The notes: generated by a model not told the origin, from the letters alone. Positions 1 to 9,871 are shown, counted from the first letter of the stretch. The stretch is 64,000 nt of DNA from Sphingobium fontiphilum (GCF_014196635.1 NZ_JACIEB010000006.1:62001-126000), one strand, 5' to 3'. A program made the numbers and translations.

Positions 1-1
1 C

Positions 2-1588
2 GATTATACCAAGGACAACAGCAATGCGCGCGGCGGCCACCGCCTGATGCCGGGCCAGCTTTCGGGCACGCCGATGCTCAAGGACGTGTTCGACACGCAG
101 GGCGGCCTCACCGATCCCAAGCAATATGTGAAGTCCTATGGCCTGTCGATGAACATCAGCGCCGAACTGTCGGACAGCGTCACGCTGCGTTCGATCAGCG
201 CCTGGCGCAAGGATGACAGCGCGTCGCCGATCGACTTCGACGCCCTGCCCGCCATCGACGTCGACGTTCCCGCCTATTATTTCAACGAGCAGCTGAGCCA
301 GGAATTCCAGCTTCTCTATGACAATGGCCCGCTGAAGGGCATGGTCGGCTTCTATTATCTCGACGCCAGGGCCGACACCCTGTTCGACGTGCGCCTGTTC
401 ACCACCCTCGCTGGCCTGACCGCCTTTACCCAGGCCAATGTCGACACCGAAACCTATGCCATTTTCGGCGACTTCACCTTTGACGTGACGGACCAGATCA
501 GCCTGTCGGCCGGTGGCCGTTACACATGGGACAAGCGCCGGGCCGACATTTTGCGCCAGAATTATCTGGGCGGCGGCTCGCCCGTGTTCGACGGCGCGGG
601 CGTTCCCTTCGGCGCGCCCGGCACCGATTTCAACGGCGAGCGCGAATATAAGAAGTTCACCCCGCGCTTTTCGGTCAGTTACAAGCCGAACCGCGACCAC
701 AATGTTTACGCCAGCTATTCGAAGGGCTTCAAGGGCGGCGGTTTCGACCCGCGCGGCGTGGGCGTGAACGCGCCCGACCTCAACCAGGACGGCATTCGTC
801 AGGACAGCGAAGTCGCCGCCTTCCTCAGCTTCGCGCCGGAACAGGTCGACAGCTATGAAGTCGGCTACAAGGGCAACTTCATGGGCGGCGCGCTTTATGT
901 CGCGGTCGCGGGCTTCTATGCCGATTACAAGGATGTGCAGATCCCCGGCTCGGTGGCATGCAGCGTCGGCGGCATCGCCTCCTTCTGCGGCATCGTGTCC
1001 AACGCGGGCAAGGCGACGTTCAAGGGGCTGGAGTTTGAGAGCAACGCGCGCCTTGGCCGTGATGTGCTGACCGGCGGCGACCGCATCAACCTGTCGACCG
1101 CCATCGGCTATATCGACGCGAAATATAAGGAATATATCTCCAATATCGGCGGCGTTCCGACCGATGTCGCCGATTTCCGCAAGGTGCAGAACACCCCCAA
1201 ATGGACCGCCAGCGGCACGCTGAGCTATACCGCGCCGGTCGGCGAGGGCAGCATCTATGTCGGCAGCACCCTGTCCTGGCGTTCCAAGACCTATCAGTTC
1301 GAAATCCCCAACCCCTATATCGACCAGAAGGGTTTTGCGCTGTGGGACGCCAGCATCGTTTACACCGCGCCCGACGACCGCTGGAGCCTCGGGCTCCATG
1401 GCAAGAACCTGCTGGACAAGGAATATAAGACCTCCGGCTACACCTTCGTCGCGGCCAACCCCACGACCGGCGCGATCATCAACAACGCGGCGGGTTTTCC
1501 GACCCCATCGCTGGGCAAGGAAGGCACGCTGACCGCCTTCTACGGCAATCCGCGCCAGGTTTTCGTGACCGGCACGCTGAAGTTCTGA
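2..1588 (+). CDS. TonB-dependent receptor, C-terminal part (5' end outside window)
   Basis: This outer-membrane beta-barrel protein would take up a large or scarce substrate using TonB energy. The frame is open from the first bases, so the gene begins upstream and the plug domain is missing. What remains is barrel: alternating aromatic and polar strands, motifs such as YASYSKGFKGGGFDPRG and the late NLLDKEYKTSG block, and a C-terminal phenylalanine (VTGTLKF) typical of the outer-membrane assembly signal. An internal ATG near 47 is not the true start. An MFS carrier follows 71 bp downstream on the same strand, so the pair may handle one substrate across both membranes; that link is inferred. 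The substrate cannot be read from the sequence. Confidence 0.93.
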   Translation, partial: DYTKDNSNARGGHRLMPGQLSGTPMLKDVFDTQGGLTDPKQYVKSYGLSMNISAELSDSVTLRSISAWRKDDSASPIDFDALPAIDVDVPAYYFNEQLSQEFQLLYDNGPLKGMVGFYYLDARADTLFDVRLFTTLAGLTAFTQANVDTETYAIFGDFTFDVTDQISLSAGGRYTWDKRRADILRQNYLGGGSPVFDGAGVPFGAPGTDFNGEREYKKFTPRFSVSYKPNRDHNVYASYSKGFKGGGFDPRGVGVNAPDLNQDGIRQDSEVAAFLSFAPEQVDSYEVGYKGNFMGGALYVAVAGFYADYKDVQIPGSVACSVGGIASFCGIVSNAGKATFKGLEFESNARLGRDVLTGGDRINLSTAIGYIDAKYKEYISNIGGVPTDVADFRKVQNTPKWTASGTLSYTAPVGEGSIYVGSTLSWRSKTYQFEIPNPYIDQKGFALWDASIVYTAPDDRWSLGLHGKNLLDKEYKTSGYTFVAANPTTGAIINNAAGFPTPSLGKEGTLTAFYGNPRQVFVTGTLKF

Positions 1589-1659
1589 TCCGGCAGAGTC
1601 CCCCTCTTACCCCCGACGCCGCCCTTGCCCTTTGGACAGGGGCGGCGCACGGAGATTGC

Positions 1660-2928
1660 ATGACCCAGGCATCGTCCCCCGCCCCCGCCCGAAACAACCC
1701 TGTCTATTCGGGCGTGGTGCTGGCGATGCTGTTGCTGGTCTATACCTTCAACTTCCTTGACCGGCAGATCCTCGGCATCCTCGCCGGCCCCATAAAGGCC
1801 GAACTGGAACTGACCGATACCCAGTTGGGGGCGTTGGGCGGCATCGCTTTCGCGCTGCTCTATTCCACCCTCGCCATCCCGCTGGCGCTGCTGGCGGACC
1901 GCACCAGCCGCACCTGGGTCATCACCGTGTCCCTCGCCATCTGGAGCGGCTTCACCGCGCTGTGCGGCCTGGCGGGCAATTTCATGCAGATGTTCCTGTG
2001 CCGCATCGGCGTGGGCGTCGGCGAAGCGGGCGGCGTCGCGCCATCCTATGCGGTCATTTCCGACTATTTCCCGCCGCACCAGCGCGCTCGTGCGCTCTCC
2101 ATCTATTCGCTCGGCATCCCCTTGGGGTCGGCGGGCGGCGTGCTGCTGGGCGGCTATATCGCGCAGACGGTGGAATGGCGCACCGCCTTCATCGTCGTCG
2201 GCCTGCTCGGCATCGTCATCGCGCCGCTGTTCCGGCTGGTGGTGCGGGAACCGGCCCGGCCGGTGCCGACGGGCGACGCCGTGCCGGTCAGCGCCGTGTT
2301 CGGCATATTGGCGGCCAAGCGCAGCTTCTGGCTGCTGGCGCTGGGCGCGGCGAGCAGTTCGATGTGCGGCTATGGCGTCGCCTTCTGGCTGCCCAGCCTG
2401 CTGATGCGCAGCTTTGGCCTCGACCTCATCGGCGCGGGCCAGTTTCTGGGCGGGCTGCTGCTGATCGGCGGGGTTGCGGGCGTGCTGGCGGGCGGATGGC
2501 TTGGCGACGCCATGGGCGGGCGCGACAAGGCCTGGTATGCCTGGGTGCCCGCGATCAGCTATGTCGTGGGGATGCCATTGTTCGTGATCGGCGTGCTGTC
2601 GAACAGCGTCACCTTGGCCTTCGCCCTGTTCCTGATCCCGCAGGCTTTGGTCTATGTCTGGCTCGGCCCGGTGCTGACCGCCATCCAGCACCTCGTCCCC
2701 GCCCATATGCGCGCCAGCGCGGCGGCGACATTCCTGCTCATCAACAATCTGGTGGGCCTGGGCCTTGGCAGTTGGGCGGTCGGCTCGCTCTCCGACGCGC
2801 TGACCCCCGCCTTTGGGAATGAGGCGCTGCGCTACGCCATCGTCGCGGCGCTGGGCTTCTACCTGCTCGCCGGCCTCTTCATGGCGCTGGCGGGCAAGGC
2901 GCTGCGCCGGGATTGGGTCAGCGCCTGA
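1660..2928 (+). CDS. MFS transporter, spinster-like
   Basis: A 422-residue inner-membrane carrier with about twelve hydrophobic segments. The start has the motif NFLDRQILGILAGPIK and the loop after helix 2 has LADRTSR, both usual in the spinster-like branch of the major facilitator superfamily that is abundant in sphingomonads. The ATG is preceded by GGAG at a five-base spacing. It lies 71 bp after the TonB receptor, with which it may be cotranscribed. It ends only 9 bp from the convergent prfC stop. The cargo is unknown. Confidence 0.88.
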   Translation: MTQASSPAPARNNPVYSGVVLAMLLLVYTFNFLDRQILGILAGPIKAELELTDTQLGALGGIAFALLYSTLAIPLALLADRTSRTWVITVSLAIWSGFTALCGLAGNFMQMFLCRIGVGVGEAGGVAPSYAVISDYFPPHQRARALSIYSLGIPLGSAGGVLLGGYIAQTVEWRTAFIVVGLLGIVIAPLFRLVVREPARPVPTGDAVPVSAVFGILAAKRSFWLLALGAASSSMCGYGVAFWLPSLLMRSFGLDLIGAGQFLGGLLLIGGVAGVLAGGWLGDAMGGRDKAWYAWVPAISYVVGMPLFVIGVLSNSVTLAFALFLIPQALVYVWLGPVLTAIQHLVPAHMRASAAATFLLINNLVGLGLGSWAVGSLSDALTPAFGNEALRYAIVAALGFYLLAGLFMALAGKALRRDWVSA

Positions 2929-2937
2929 TCGCGCCGA

Positions 2938-4515
2938 TCAGCGTTCCTTGGTCGCGCTGAACTTGACCTTGGGGTGGCGTTCCTGCTGATAGCCGATGTC
3001 CCACGCGCTTTTCGCCATGAAGACAAGGTTGCCGTCGCGGTCGCGGGCCATGTTCGCGCCATTATAGGCGACCAGATCCTTGACTGCGGCTTCTTCCCCG
3101 CTGATCCAGCGGGCGGTGTCGAAGGGCGAAGGCTCCAGCCCCGCCGCGACCTTATATTCCGCCTCCAGCCGCGAAATCAGCACTTCAAGCTGCAACTGGC
3201 CAACGACGCCGACGATCCAGTTGCTGCCGATTTCGGGGTAGAAGACCTGGATAACCCCCTCTTCGGACAGGTCGTCCAGCGCCTTGCGCAACTGTTTGGT
3301 CTTGGTCGGGTCTTTCAACTGCACGCGGCGCAATATTTCCGGCGCGAAATTGGGCAGGCCGGTGAAGCGCAGGCCCGGCTTTTCGGAGAGCGTATCGCCC
3401 ACGCGCAGCGCGCCATGATTGGGAATGCCGATGATGTCGCCGGGGAAAGCCTCGTCCGCCAGTTCGCGGTCCTGCGCGAAGAAGAGGATCGGCGAATGGA
3501 CGGCCAGCGGCTTGCCCGACCCGCTGGGGGTCAGCTTCATGCCGCGTTTGAACTTGCCCGAAACCAGCCGCATGAAGGCGATGCGGTCGCGATGCATCGG
3601 GTCCATATTCGCCTGAACCTTGAAGATGAAGCCGGTGACCTCGCTCTGATCGGGTTCGACCGCCGCGGGCTCGGCGGGCTGCGAACGGGGCGGCGGGGCA
3701 TGGGCGGACAGCGCGTCGATCAGCTCGGTAACGCCGAACAGCTTGAGCGCCGACCCGAAATAGACCGGAGTCAGGTCGCCATGGCGGTAGCGGCCAAGGT
3801 CGAATTCGGCATAGCCGCCCTGCGCCAGCTCCGCTTCCTCGCGCAGCCTTTCCAGCCCCTGCGCCGACAGCACATCGGCCAGTTTCGGGTCGTCGAGGCC
3901 GTTGAAAAGCTGTTCCTTGCCCTCAAATTCGCGTGACGGGCCGGTCGGCTGGCGCAGGCGGTTGGTGGCGAAGTCGTAAATCCCCTCAAACTCGCCGCCC
4001 ATGCCCACGGGCCAACTCATCGGGCATACGTCGAGCTGCAACTGGTCGGCCACTTCGTCCAGCAGGCCGAAAATCTCGCGCCCTTCGCGGTCGACCTTGT
4101 TGACGAAAGTGATGATCGGCACGTTGCGCAGGCGGCATACCTCGAACAGCTTGCGGGTCTGCGGCTCGATGCCCTTGGCGGCGTCGATCACCATGACGGC
4201 GCTGTCGACGGCGGTCAGCGTGCGATAGGTGTCCTCGCTGAAATCCTCGTGCCCCGGGGTGTCGAGCAGGTTGAAGGTGATCGTCTCGCCATCGCGGGTC
4301 CGCTCGAACGTCATCACCGACGAGGTGACGGAAATGCCGCGCTGCTGCTCGATCTTCATCCAGTCGGACCGGGCGCGCCGGTTCGCCCCGCGCGCCTTGA
4401 CCTCACCGGCCAGATGGATCGCGCCGCCTTCCAGCAGCAGCTTTTCAGTGAGCGTGGTCTTGCCTGCGTCGGGGTGGGAAATAATGGCGAAGGTGCGGCG
4501 GGATGGGATGGTCAT
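2938..4515 (-). CDS. prfC: peptide chain release factor 3
   Basis: RF3 is the GTPase that removes RF1 and RF2 from the ribosome after termination. The 525-residue length matches the family. The GTPase motifs are in order: P-loop SHPDAGKTT at residues 13-21, switch region with QQRGIS near 57-62, DTPGH at 85-89 and NKVD at 139-142. An EF-Tu-like second domain and the RF3 C-terminal domain follow. The start MTIPSRRT is close to the P-loop, as in other family members. It faces the MFS gene tail to tail. Confidence 0.97.
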   Translation of the reverse strand: MTIPSRRTFAIISHPDAGKTTLTEKLLLEGGAIHLAGEVKARGANRRARSDWMKIEQQRGISVTSSVMTFERTRDGETITFNLLDTPGHEDFSEDTYRTLTAVDSAVMVIDAAKGIEPQTRKLFEVCRLRNVPIITFVNKVDREGREIFGLLDEVADQLQLDVCPMSWPVGMGGEFEGIYDFATNRLRQPTGPSREFEGKEQLFNGLDDPKLADVLSAQGLERLREEAELAQGGYAEFDLGRYRHGDLTPVYFGSALKLFGVTELIDALSAHAPPPRSQPAEPAAVEPDQSEVTGFIFKVQANMDPMHRDRIAFMRLVSGKFKRGMKLTPSGSGKPLAVHSPILFFAQDRELADEAFPGDIIGIPNHGALRVGDTLSEKPGLRFTGLPNFAPEILRRVQLKDPTKTKQLRKALDDLSEEGVIQVFYPEIGSNWIVGVVGQLQLEVLISRLEAEYKVAAGLEPSPFDTARWISGEEAAVKDLVAYNGANMARDRDGNLVFMAKSAWDIGYQQERHPKVKFSATKER

Positions 4516-4558
4516 GGCCGCGCATATAGCAAGCTTTGCCGCCCGCGCCAGATGCCGG

Positions 4559-5440
4559 TCAATCGACCAGCGTCACATCCATGCGGAAGCTGCGGCTGTC
4601 CCCCGGCTCCAGGCGCATGATCCCTTGTTTGGACCACACATCGCCTGCGAACCCCTCCACATCAGCCATGCCCGCCCAGGGTTCGACGCACAGATAATGG
4701 GCGCCCGGCTTTTGCCACAGGCCCAGCCACGGCGTGTCGGGAAAGTCGATCTTCAGCCGCTCCCGCCCCGGCACGCCCCAGAGCAGCGAGCGGCTCTCCA
4801 GTTCATCCCAGATCAGCGCGTCGCGTTCGAACATGGCGTGGATGGGGGCAAGCGTGTCGCCAGCCACGGGGGATGATATGCGATCATGCGCGATCAGGCC
4901 CGGTTCTTCACCGACGCGGCGGATCGGTGCGGGTTCTTCCCGTTCAAAGACGATGCGATGATCCTCCACCGCCCCCCCAAAGGGCAGCGGCCAGGCGAAA
5001 GCAGGGTGATAACCGAAACTGAACGGCATCGCCGCCGCGCCCCTGTTGGAAATGGTGGCGGTCATCCGCAGGCCGCGCCCTTCGACCGCGAAAGCCATGT
5101 CCAGCCGGAAATCAAAGGGATAGACGGCCCGACTCTCCGCGTCGGCCTCCAGCCGGAAGGTCACGGCATCGCCCGCCCGCGCCACAACGCCGAAGTCGCG
5201 CCGCCGGGCAAAGCCATGCTGGGCCATGGGATATTCAACGCCGTCGATCCGATAGACATCGCCGCGCGACCGGCCGACAAAGGGGAAAAGCAAAGGCGCA
5301 TGGCCCGTCCACCAGCGGGGATCGGCATCTGTCATCCATTCGCGCCCGGCCCCGTCGCGTATCGACCAGAGTTCCGCGCCCAGCGGGTTGATGGCAGCGG
5401 TCAGCCCTTCGGCGGCGATAGTGACAAAGGGTTCGGACAT
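4559..5440 (-). CDS. aldose 1-epimerase family protein
   Basis: A 293-residue cytoplasmic protein of the galactose-mutarotase fold. The motif QHGFAR carries one conserved histidine and FGYHPAFAWPL the second; NPLGAELWSI near the N-terminus and CVEPWAG near the C-terminus are also family-like. The likely start is the ATG of MSEPFVT, with GGAG ten bases upstream. A TTG three codons further up is possible but less likely. It resembles the LacX or hexose-6-phosphate mutarotase subgroup, and the sugar is not known. prfC lies 43 bp downstream on the same strand. Confidence 0.87.
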   Translation of the reverse strand: MSEPFVTIAAEGLTAAINPLGAELWSIRDGAGREWMTDADPRWWTGHAPLLFPFVGRSRGDVYRIDGVEYPMAQHGFARRRDFGVVARAGDAVTFRLEADAESRAVYPFDFRLDMAFAVEGRGLRMTATISNRGAAAMPFSFGYHPAFAWPLPFGGAVEDHRIVFEREEPAPIRRVGEEPGLIAHDRISSPVAGDTLAPIHAMFERDALIWDELESRSLLWGVPGRERLKIDFPDTPWLGLWQKPGAHYLCVEPWAGMADVEGFAGDVWSKQGIMRLEPGDSRSFRMDVTLVD

Positions 5441-5470
5441 GGCTTTCAATCTCCCGGAGCACCGTCAATC

Positions 5471-5547
5471 CTAGTGTGGTGGATTTGAAATTCGCCACAT
5501 TGAGCGGCCAGGCGCGGAGCGAATTTCAAATCCTTAAACCACACTAG
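5471..5547 (+). repeat. structured palindromic repeat, copy 1
   Basis: A 77-bp near-palindrome. The outer stem CTAGTGTGGT pairs with ACCACACTAG and the inner stem GGATTTGAAATTCGC with GCGAATTTCAAATCC. A TTAA bulge sits between the stems on the right arm. The 23-nt loop begins CACATTG and ends CGGA. It is the partner of the copy at 5561-5636. Confidence 0.85.
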
Positions 5548-5560
5548 AATCATATAGTTG

Positions 5561-5636
5561 CTAGTGACCCTTTTGAATCTGAAGTTCGCTCCGACCTATC
5601 CATCCAATGTGGCGAACTTCAGATTCGGGTCACTAG
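5561..5636 (-). repeat. structured palindromic repeat, copy 2 (inverted)
   Basis: A 76-bp near-palindrome in the opposite orientation to copy 1. Read on the minus strand it has the same plan: a 10-bp outer stem (CTAGTGACCC), a 15-bp inner stem (GAATCTGAAGTTCGC), a 22-nt loop beginning CACATTG and ending CGGA, and a 4-nt bulge (AAAA) on the right arm. The stem bases differ from copy 1 but stay paired, so the structure is conserved more than the sequence. Confidence 0.85.
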
Positions 5637-5730
5637 CTGGTAATGCCATGGCTTCAAACCCGGAAGGGAACCGCGACCTGCGCCCGATGGTTACACTATC
5701 GCAACCGCCACATGATCAGGAAACGCCCCT

Positions 5731-6261
5731 ATGCTGACCCGCGCTCTCGCCCTTTCCCTGCTGCTCGCCACCCCCGCCATGGCCGCGCAGGAGCGGGCAC
5801 AGGAGCCGGAGAAGAAGGACGACACCCTTAGAAAGGCGGGCGACATCGCCACCCAGCCCGCCCGCGACATCGGCCTCGACAAGGATCAGATTCCAGCCGT
5901 GCTGACAGCCGCCGCCGAAGACCCCTATGCCGCGCCGCCCAGCCGCAGTTGCAAGGGGCTGAACCGGTCGCTGGGCGAGCTCAACGCCGTTCTGGGCGAC
6001 GATTTCACCGTGGGCGAAAAGGCGAACGAAAATCGCACGGGCAAGATCGCCGAAGCCGTGGGCAAGACGGTGGTCAATTCCCTGATCCCGTTCCGCGGCC
6101 TTGTCCGCGAGATCAGCGGCGCGGCCCCCGCCGAACGCCGGTTGCAGGCGGCGGTGACGGCCGGGATCGCCCGGCGCGGCTATCTGCGCGGGATGGCCAG
6201 CGCCAAAGGATGCAAGATCGCGCCGATCATGCCGGCAGCGCCCGATGCGAAGGACAAATGA
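5731..6261 (+). CDS. exported hypothetical protein
   Basis: A 176-residue protein with a clear signal peptide (MLTRALALSLLLATPAMA, cleavage after AMA). The mature part is charged at first (EPEKKDD), then has two cysteines (SRSCKG and AKGCKI) that could form a disulfide in the periplasm. There is no recognised enzyme motif. The ATG has AGGAA eight bases upstream. Its stop codon directly abuts the stop codon of the convergent DUF4386 gene with no space for a terminator. Function unknown. Confidence 0.8.
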   Translation: MLTRALALSLLLATPAMAAQERAQEPEKKDDTLRKAGDIATQPARDIGLDKDQIPAVLTAAAEDPYAAPPSRSCKGLNRSLGELNAVLGDDFTVGEKANENRTGKIAEAVGKTVVNSLIPFRGLVREISGAAPAERRLQAAVTAGIARRGYLRGMASAKGCKIAPIMPAAPDAKDK

Positions 6262-6948
6262 TCAGGCCCGGTCTGCGTGCCGCACACCGAACAGGACCAG
6301 CCAGCCCGCAAGAGCCGCTTCGCCGATCAGCGGCAACAAGCCGACCGGACCGGGGATCAGCAGGCGAAGCTCCGGCGACAGCATCGCCGTGACCCGCAAC
6401 AGCAGATGGGCAAGCCCGCCTACAGTCATCAGCGCGCCGATCAATGCCGGGACTTGCCGGGAACGGATAGCAAGAACCCCTATCAACAGGCAATAAAAGC
6501 CAAAGAAGACAAGGCTGATCGCATAAATCTGACCATGTAGCGACAGCGACAACGGGATGAGGGCGGCGCGATCCGTCATGTTGCTGCCCATCAGCACCAG
6601 CGGGGCCATATGGAAAATGCCGGCGCAGGCCAGCACCGCAATACCCGTCAGGCTGAATCCGGCGGCAGCCAGCGACAGCAATCGCCCGCCATTGCGAAAC
6701 AGGCCATAGAGCAGCGCCGTCACCGCGATATAACAGCACAGCATGAAGAGGTCGGCTACCTCGCCCGCACGATACAGCGTCGGATGAGCCGCGATGGCGC
6801 GCATCGTGGCGGCGCCGTCGCCATCCACGACCAACCGCCCCCGCACGCCGACTTCGGCAAATATGCCGCCGATGATCGTGCCCAGATAGAGAAGTCCGGC
6901 CAGCCGCGCCTGAACAGCCGAAACCGGCGTCAAATCAGCCGAAGACAT
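6262..6948 (-). CDS. DUF4386 family membrane protein
   Basis: A 228-residue inner-membrane protein with about six hydrophobic helices and the DUF4386 pattern: an N-terminal RLAGLLYLGTIIGGIFAE helix, the segment LYRAGEVADLFMLCCYIAVTALLY, and a third helix pair around LHGQIYAISLVFFGFYCLLIG. Family function is unknown. It overlaps the upstream DUF6326 gene by 14 bp, which suggests coupled translation and a joint role. It is probably controlled from the palindromic promoter at 7401-7418. Confidence 0.82.
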   Translation of the reverse strand: MSSADLTPVSAVQARLAGLLYLGTIIGGIFAEVGVRGRLVVDGDGAATMRAIAAHPTLYRAGEVADLFMLCCYIAVTALLYGLFRNGGRLLSLAAAGFSLTGIAVLACAGIFHMAPLVLMGSNMTDRAALIPLSLSLHGQIYAISLVFFGFYCLLIGVLAIRSRQVPALIGALMTVGGLAHLLLRVTAMLSPELRLLIPGPVGLLPLIGEAALAGWLVLFGVRHADRA

Positions 6949-7378
6949 GAAGCGATGCCCTGGATGGCCAGCGCCACGCCGTCACGACGATCCCGATGGT
7001 CAGCGCGACCTCGATCACGCCCAGCGTCAGGTAAAATGGCGGCGCGCCTCCCGACATGGTGAGCAGCATGATCGCGGTGTAAAGACAGCCGAGCAGGATA
7101 TTGAGCCAGCGATTGATCGCCGTCGGCAGCACCAGAGCCAGGAAGATCATCACCGACGGGATCGCCATCATCACGGAGACGGCAACCAATATCGTGGGTG
7201 TCGCCGGGCCCAGCGGCCCGATGATGCCCTCATTCATCGCCATGACGCGACCCGGCCGGAACATGCCGAAAAAGTCGCCATAGACATAGCAGAACATGGT
7301 CGACGCCCACAGGGCGCTCAGGCGCAGCGGCGCGGGGGCGTGAAAGGGTTCAACTCCGACAGGCTCGACTTGGGACAT
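6935..7378 (-). CDS. DUF6326 family membrane protein
   Basis: A 147-residue protein with four predicted transmembrane helices. The first is LSALWASTMFCYVYGDFFGMF, and the segment NRWLNILLGCLYTAIML is typical of this small family. Function is unknown. It is the first gene of a two-gene operon with DUF4386. A GAGGAGCG Shine-Dalgarno sequence lies before the ATG, and an inverted repeat containing a good -10 box lies just upstream. Confidence 0.8.
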   Translation of the reverse strand: MSQVEPVGVEPFHAPAPLRLSALWASTMFCYVYGDFFGMFRPGRVMAMNEGIIGPLGPATPTILVAVSVMMAIPSVMIFLALVLPTAINRWLNILLGCLYTAIMLLTMSGGAPPFYLTLGVIEVALTIGIVVTAWRWPSRASLHVFG

Positions 7379-7400
7379 GGCGACGCTCCTCTGACATATC

Positions 7401-7418
7401 GTATTATATCACTAATAC
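7401..7418 (-). promoter_or_regulatory. palindromic operator with -10 box for the DUF6326-DUF4386 operon
   Basis: The inverted repeat GTATTA-N6-TAATAC sits 23-40 bp before the DUF6326 start codon. On the minus strand it contains TATAAT, a consensus -10 box, so a dimeric repressor bound here would block RNA polymerase. No clear -35 box is seen. No regulator gene is adjacent. Confidence 0.55.
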
Positions 7419-7453
7419 ACATGGTCAGAGGGCGCAAGCCCGCCGCGCGCAGA

Positions 7454-9871
7454 TCAGCCGCGCAGCGTTCCGCCCAGCTTTGCCGCAGCCTTCACCACCG
7501 CCGTGCTGATCGCGTCCAGCTCTTCCTGGGAGAAACTCTTTTCGCCAGGTTGCAAAGTCACTTCGATGGCCAGGCTCTTGTGGCCCTCCTCGACGCCTGC
7601 GCCGGTGAAGATGTCGAACAGCCGCGCCTCGACAATGGCCTTCTTGTCCGCACCCTTCACCGCCCGCACCAGCGCGTCCGCCTCGACCGCTTCGGGCACG
7701 ATGAAGGCGAAGTCGCGCTTCACCGCCTGCAAGGCGGGCGGGGCATAGGGCGCGCGCATGAAGCCGGTCTTGCGCCTGGCCGGAATGGCGTCGAGGAAAA
7801 TCTCGCCAGCGACGACCATGCCGGTCAGGCCGAATTGCTTGGCCAGGCTGGGATGCAGCACGCCATATTCGGCCAGAACCACTTTCGGCCCCAGACGCAG
7901 CGTGCCCGACTGGCCGGGATGATAGGCGGCCGATGCCTCCCCGAAATTCTGGAGATTGGCGACCGGCGCGCCCGCCGCACCGAGCAGGGCGATGACTTCA
8001 GCCTTGGCGTCGAAGGCGGTAAATCCCTGCGCCTTGCCGCTCTGCCAGCCGCGCGGCGCCTTCTCGCCCGCGAGCACGAAGCCAACCGCCGCGCGTTCCT
8101 TGTCCGCGCCATAGCGGCGGCCTAGTTCGAACAGGCGGATGGACGGCGCGCCGCGATCCATGTTGCGGCGCGTGGCCGACAACAGGCCCGGCAGCAGCGA
8201 GGGCCGCATGACTTTCAGATCCTCCGAAATCGGGTTGGCCAGCGTCCATGCGCCGCCGCCGACCGATGCGGCTTCCTTTTCGGAAATGAACGACCAGTTG
8301 ATCGCTTCCGACAGGCCACGCGCGGCGGCGGTGCGGCGCACGCGGCGCTCCATCAACTGTTCGGGCGTGGCGGTCGGCCGGGCGACGCCCGGCTCGCGCG
8401 GCAGCGGCGTGGACGGCACATGGTCCAGCCCGACGATGCGCACCACTTCTTCCACCAGATCGGGCCAGCCATCGACGTCGCGCCGCCATGTCGGCACGGT
8501 GACGGTCCAGTCGCCCGCAATCGAAACGGGCATCCCGTCCTGATATTCGACCCGCGACTCATCGCCCTCGACCGTGAAGCCCAGGCTTTGCAGAATGCGC
8601 TTCTGCTCGGCGGCGGGCACGTCGACGCCGGCCAGACCCAGGCAGCGGGCAGGATCATAGCTAACCTTCTTGGGCGTCAGCGGCGGTTGCCCGGCGCGGG
8701 TCGCCTCGCTCGCCGTCCCGCCGCACAGCTTCATCACCAGATCGGCGGCGATCGACAGGCCATCGTCGAGGAAAGCGGGGTCGACGCCACGCTCGAACCG
8801 ACCGCGCGCATCGCTGGTCAGCGTCAGCTTCTGCCCGGTCATGGCGATATGTTCGGGCGTGAAATAGGCGCACTCGATCAGCACCTGCGTGGTGGCATCC
8901 GTCGCCCCCGAATGTTCGCCGCCCATGATGCCGCCAATATCGTGCACAGCTTCATCATCGGCGATCACGGTCATGGTCGGATCGACGGTATAGGTCTTGC
9001 CGTTGAGCGCCAGCACCTGCTCGCCGCTGCGCCCCTTGCGCGCGACCAGCGGGCCTTTCAACATCGCCATGTCATAGACGTGCAGCGGACGGCCCAGATC
9101 GATCATGATATAGTTGGTGATGTCGACGAGCGTGCTGATCGGCTTCTGTCCGATCGCCTTCAACCGCCGCGCCATCCATTCGGGCGACTGACCGTTGGTG
9201 ACGCCGGTGACGGTGCGCGCAAAGAAGGCCGGGCAGCCTTCGGGATCGTCCGTCCTTACATCCGGGCCGGGGCCGACGCCCTCGATCACCGGCACGACAA
9301 TGGCGTTCAGCGTCCCCAGCCCCTTGGCCGCCAGATCGCGGGCGATGCCGCGCACGCCCATGCAATCCTGCCTGTTGGGGGTGATGGACACGTCGATCAC
9401 AGGATCGTCGAGGCCCGCCCAGGCGGCATAATTCTGCCCCACCGGCGCATGGGCAGCCAGTTCGATGATGCCGTCATGCTCGTCGCCCAGTTCCAGTTCG
9501 CGGAAAGAGCACATCATGCCGTTGGACTCGACGCCGCGAATGGCCGTCTTTTTCAGCACCATGCCATTGGCGGGCACGACCGCGCCCTCCACGCCGAACA
9601 CACCGACCAGCCCAGCGCGGGCATTGGGCGCGCCGCATACGACCTGCAACGGGTTACCGTCGCCATGATCGACGGTCAGCACCTGCAACTTGTCGGCCTG
9701 CGGATGGCGCTCCGCGCTCAACACCTTGGCAATCTTGAACGCGCCGAGCTTTTCGGCGGGATTTTCGACGCCCTCGACCTCCAGACCGATGTCGGTCAGG
9801 GCTTTCAGGATCATCGGCAGGTCGGCGTCGGTGGCAAGGTGCGTCTTGAGCCAGCTCAGGGTGAACTTCAT
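7454..9871 (-). CDS. pheT: phenylalanyl-tRNA synthetase beta subunit
   Basis: The beta chain of the alpha2-beta2 enzyme that charges tRNA-Phe. At 805 residues it is full length. The N-terminal tRNA-binding OB fold (about 40-150, motif [10 protein letters not shown]) is followed by the B3/B4 editing region, the B5 domain and the C-terminal anticodon-binding FDX-ACB domain, which starts near [20 protein letters not shown]. Its ATG overlaps the pheS stop by 4 bp (ATGA), so the subunits are translationally coupled. Confidence 0.97.
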   Translation of the reverse strand: MKFTLSWLKTHLATDADLPMILKALTDIGLEVEGVENPAEKLGAFKIAKVLSAERHPQADKLQVLTVDHGDGNPLQVVCGAPNARAGLVGVFGVEGAVVPANGMVLKKTAIRGVESNGMMCSFRELELGDEHDGIIELAAHAPVGQNYAAWAGLDDPVIDVSITPNRQDCMGVRGIARDLAAKGLGTLNAIVVPVIEGVGPGPDVRTDDPEGCPAFFARTVTGVTNGQSPEWMARRLKAIGQKPISTLVDITNYIMIDLGRPLHVYDMAMLKGPLVARKGRSGEQVLALNGKTYTVDPTMTVIADDEAVHDIGGIMGGEHSGATDATTQVLIECAYFTPEHIAMTGQKLTLTSDARGRFERGVDPAFLDDGLSIAADLVMKLCGGTASEATRAGQPPLTPKKVSYDPARCLGLAGVDVPAAEQKRILQSLGFTVEGDESRVEYQDGMPVSIAGDWTVTVPTWRRDVDGWPDLVEEVVRIVGLDHVPSTPLPREPGVARPTATPEQLMERRVRRTAAARGLSEAINWSFISEKEAASVGGGAWTLANPISEDLKVMRPSLLPGLLSATRRNMDRGAPSIRLFELGRRYGADKERAAVGFVLAGEKAPRGWQSGKAQGFTAFDAKAEVIALLGAAGAPVANLQNFGEASAAYHPGQSGTLRLGPKVVLAEYGVLHPSLAKQFGLTGMVVAGEIFLDAIPARRKTGFMRAPYAPPALQAVKRDFAFIVPEAVEADALVRAVKGADKKAIVEARLFDIFTGAGVEEGHKSLAIEVTLQPGEKSFSQEELDAISTAVVKAAAKLGGTLRG

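Noticed and set aside
1540-2706. 388-codon ORF on the minus strand opposite the MFS gene
   Set aside because: Composition is Gln/His/Arg-rich as expected for an antisense frame of a GC-rich membrane protein gene; no family motif.
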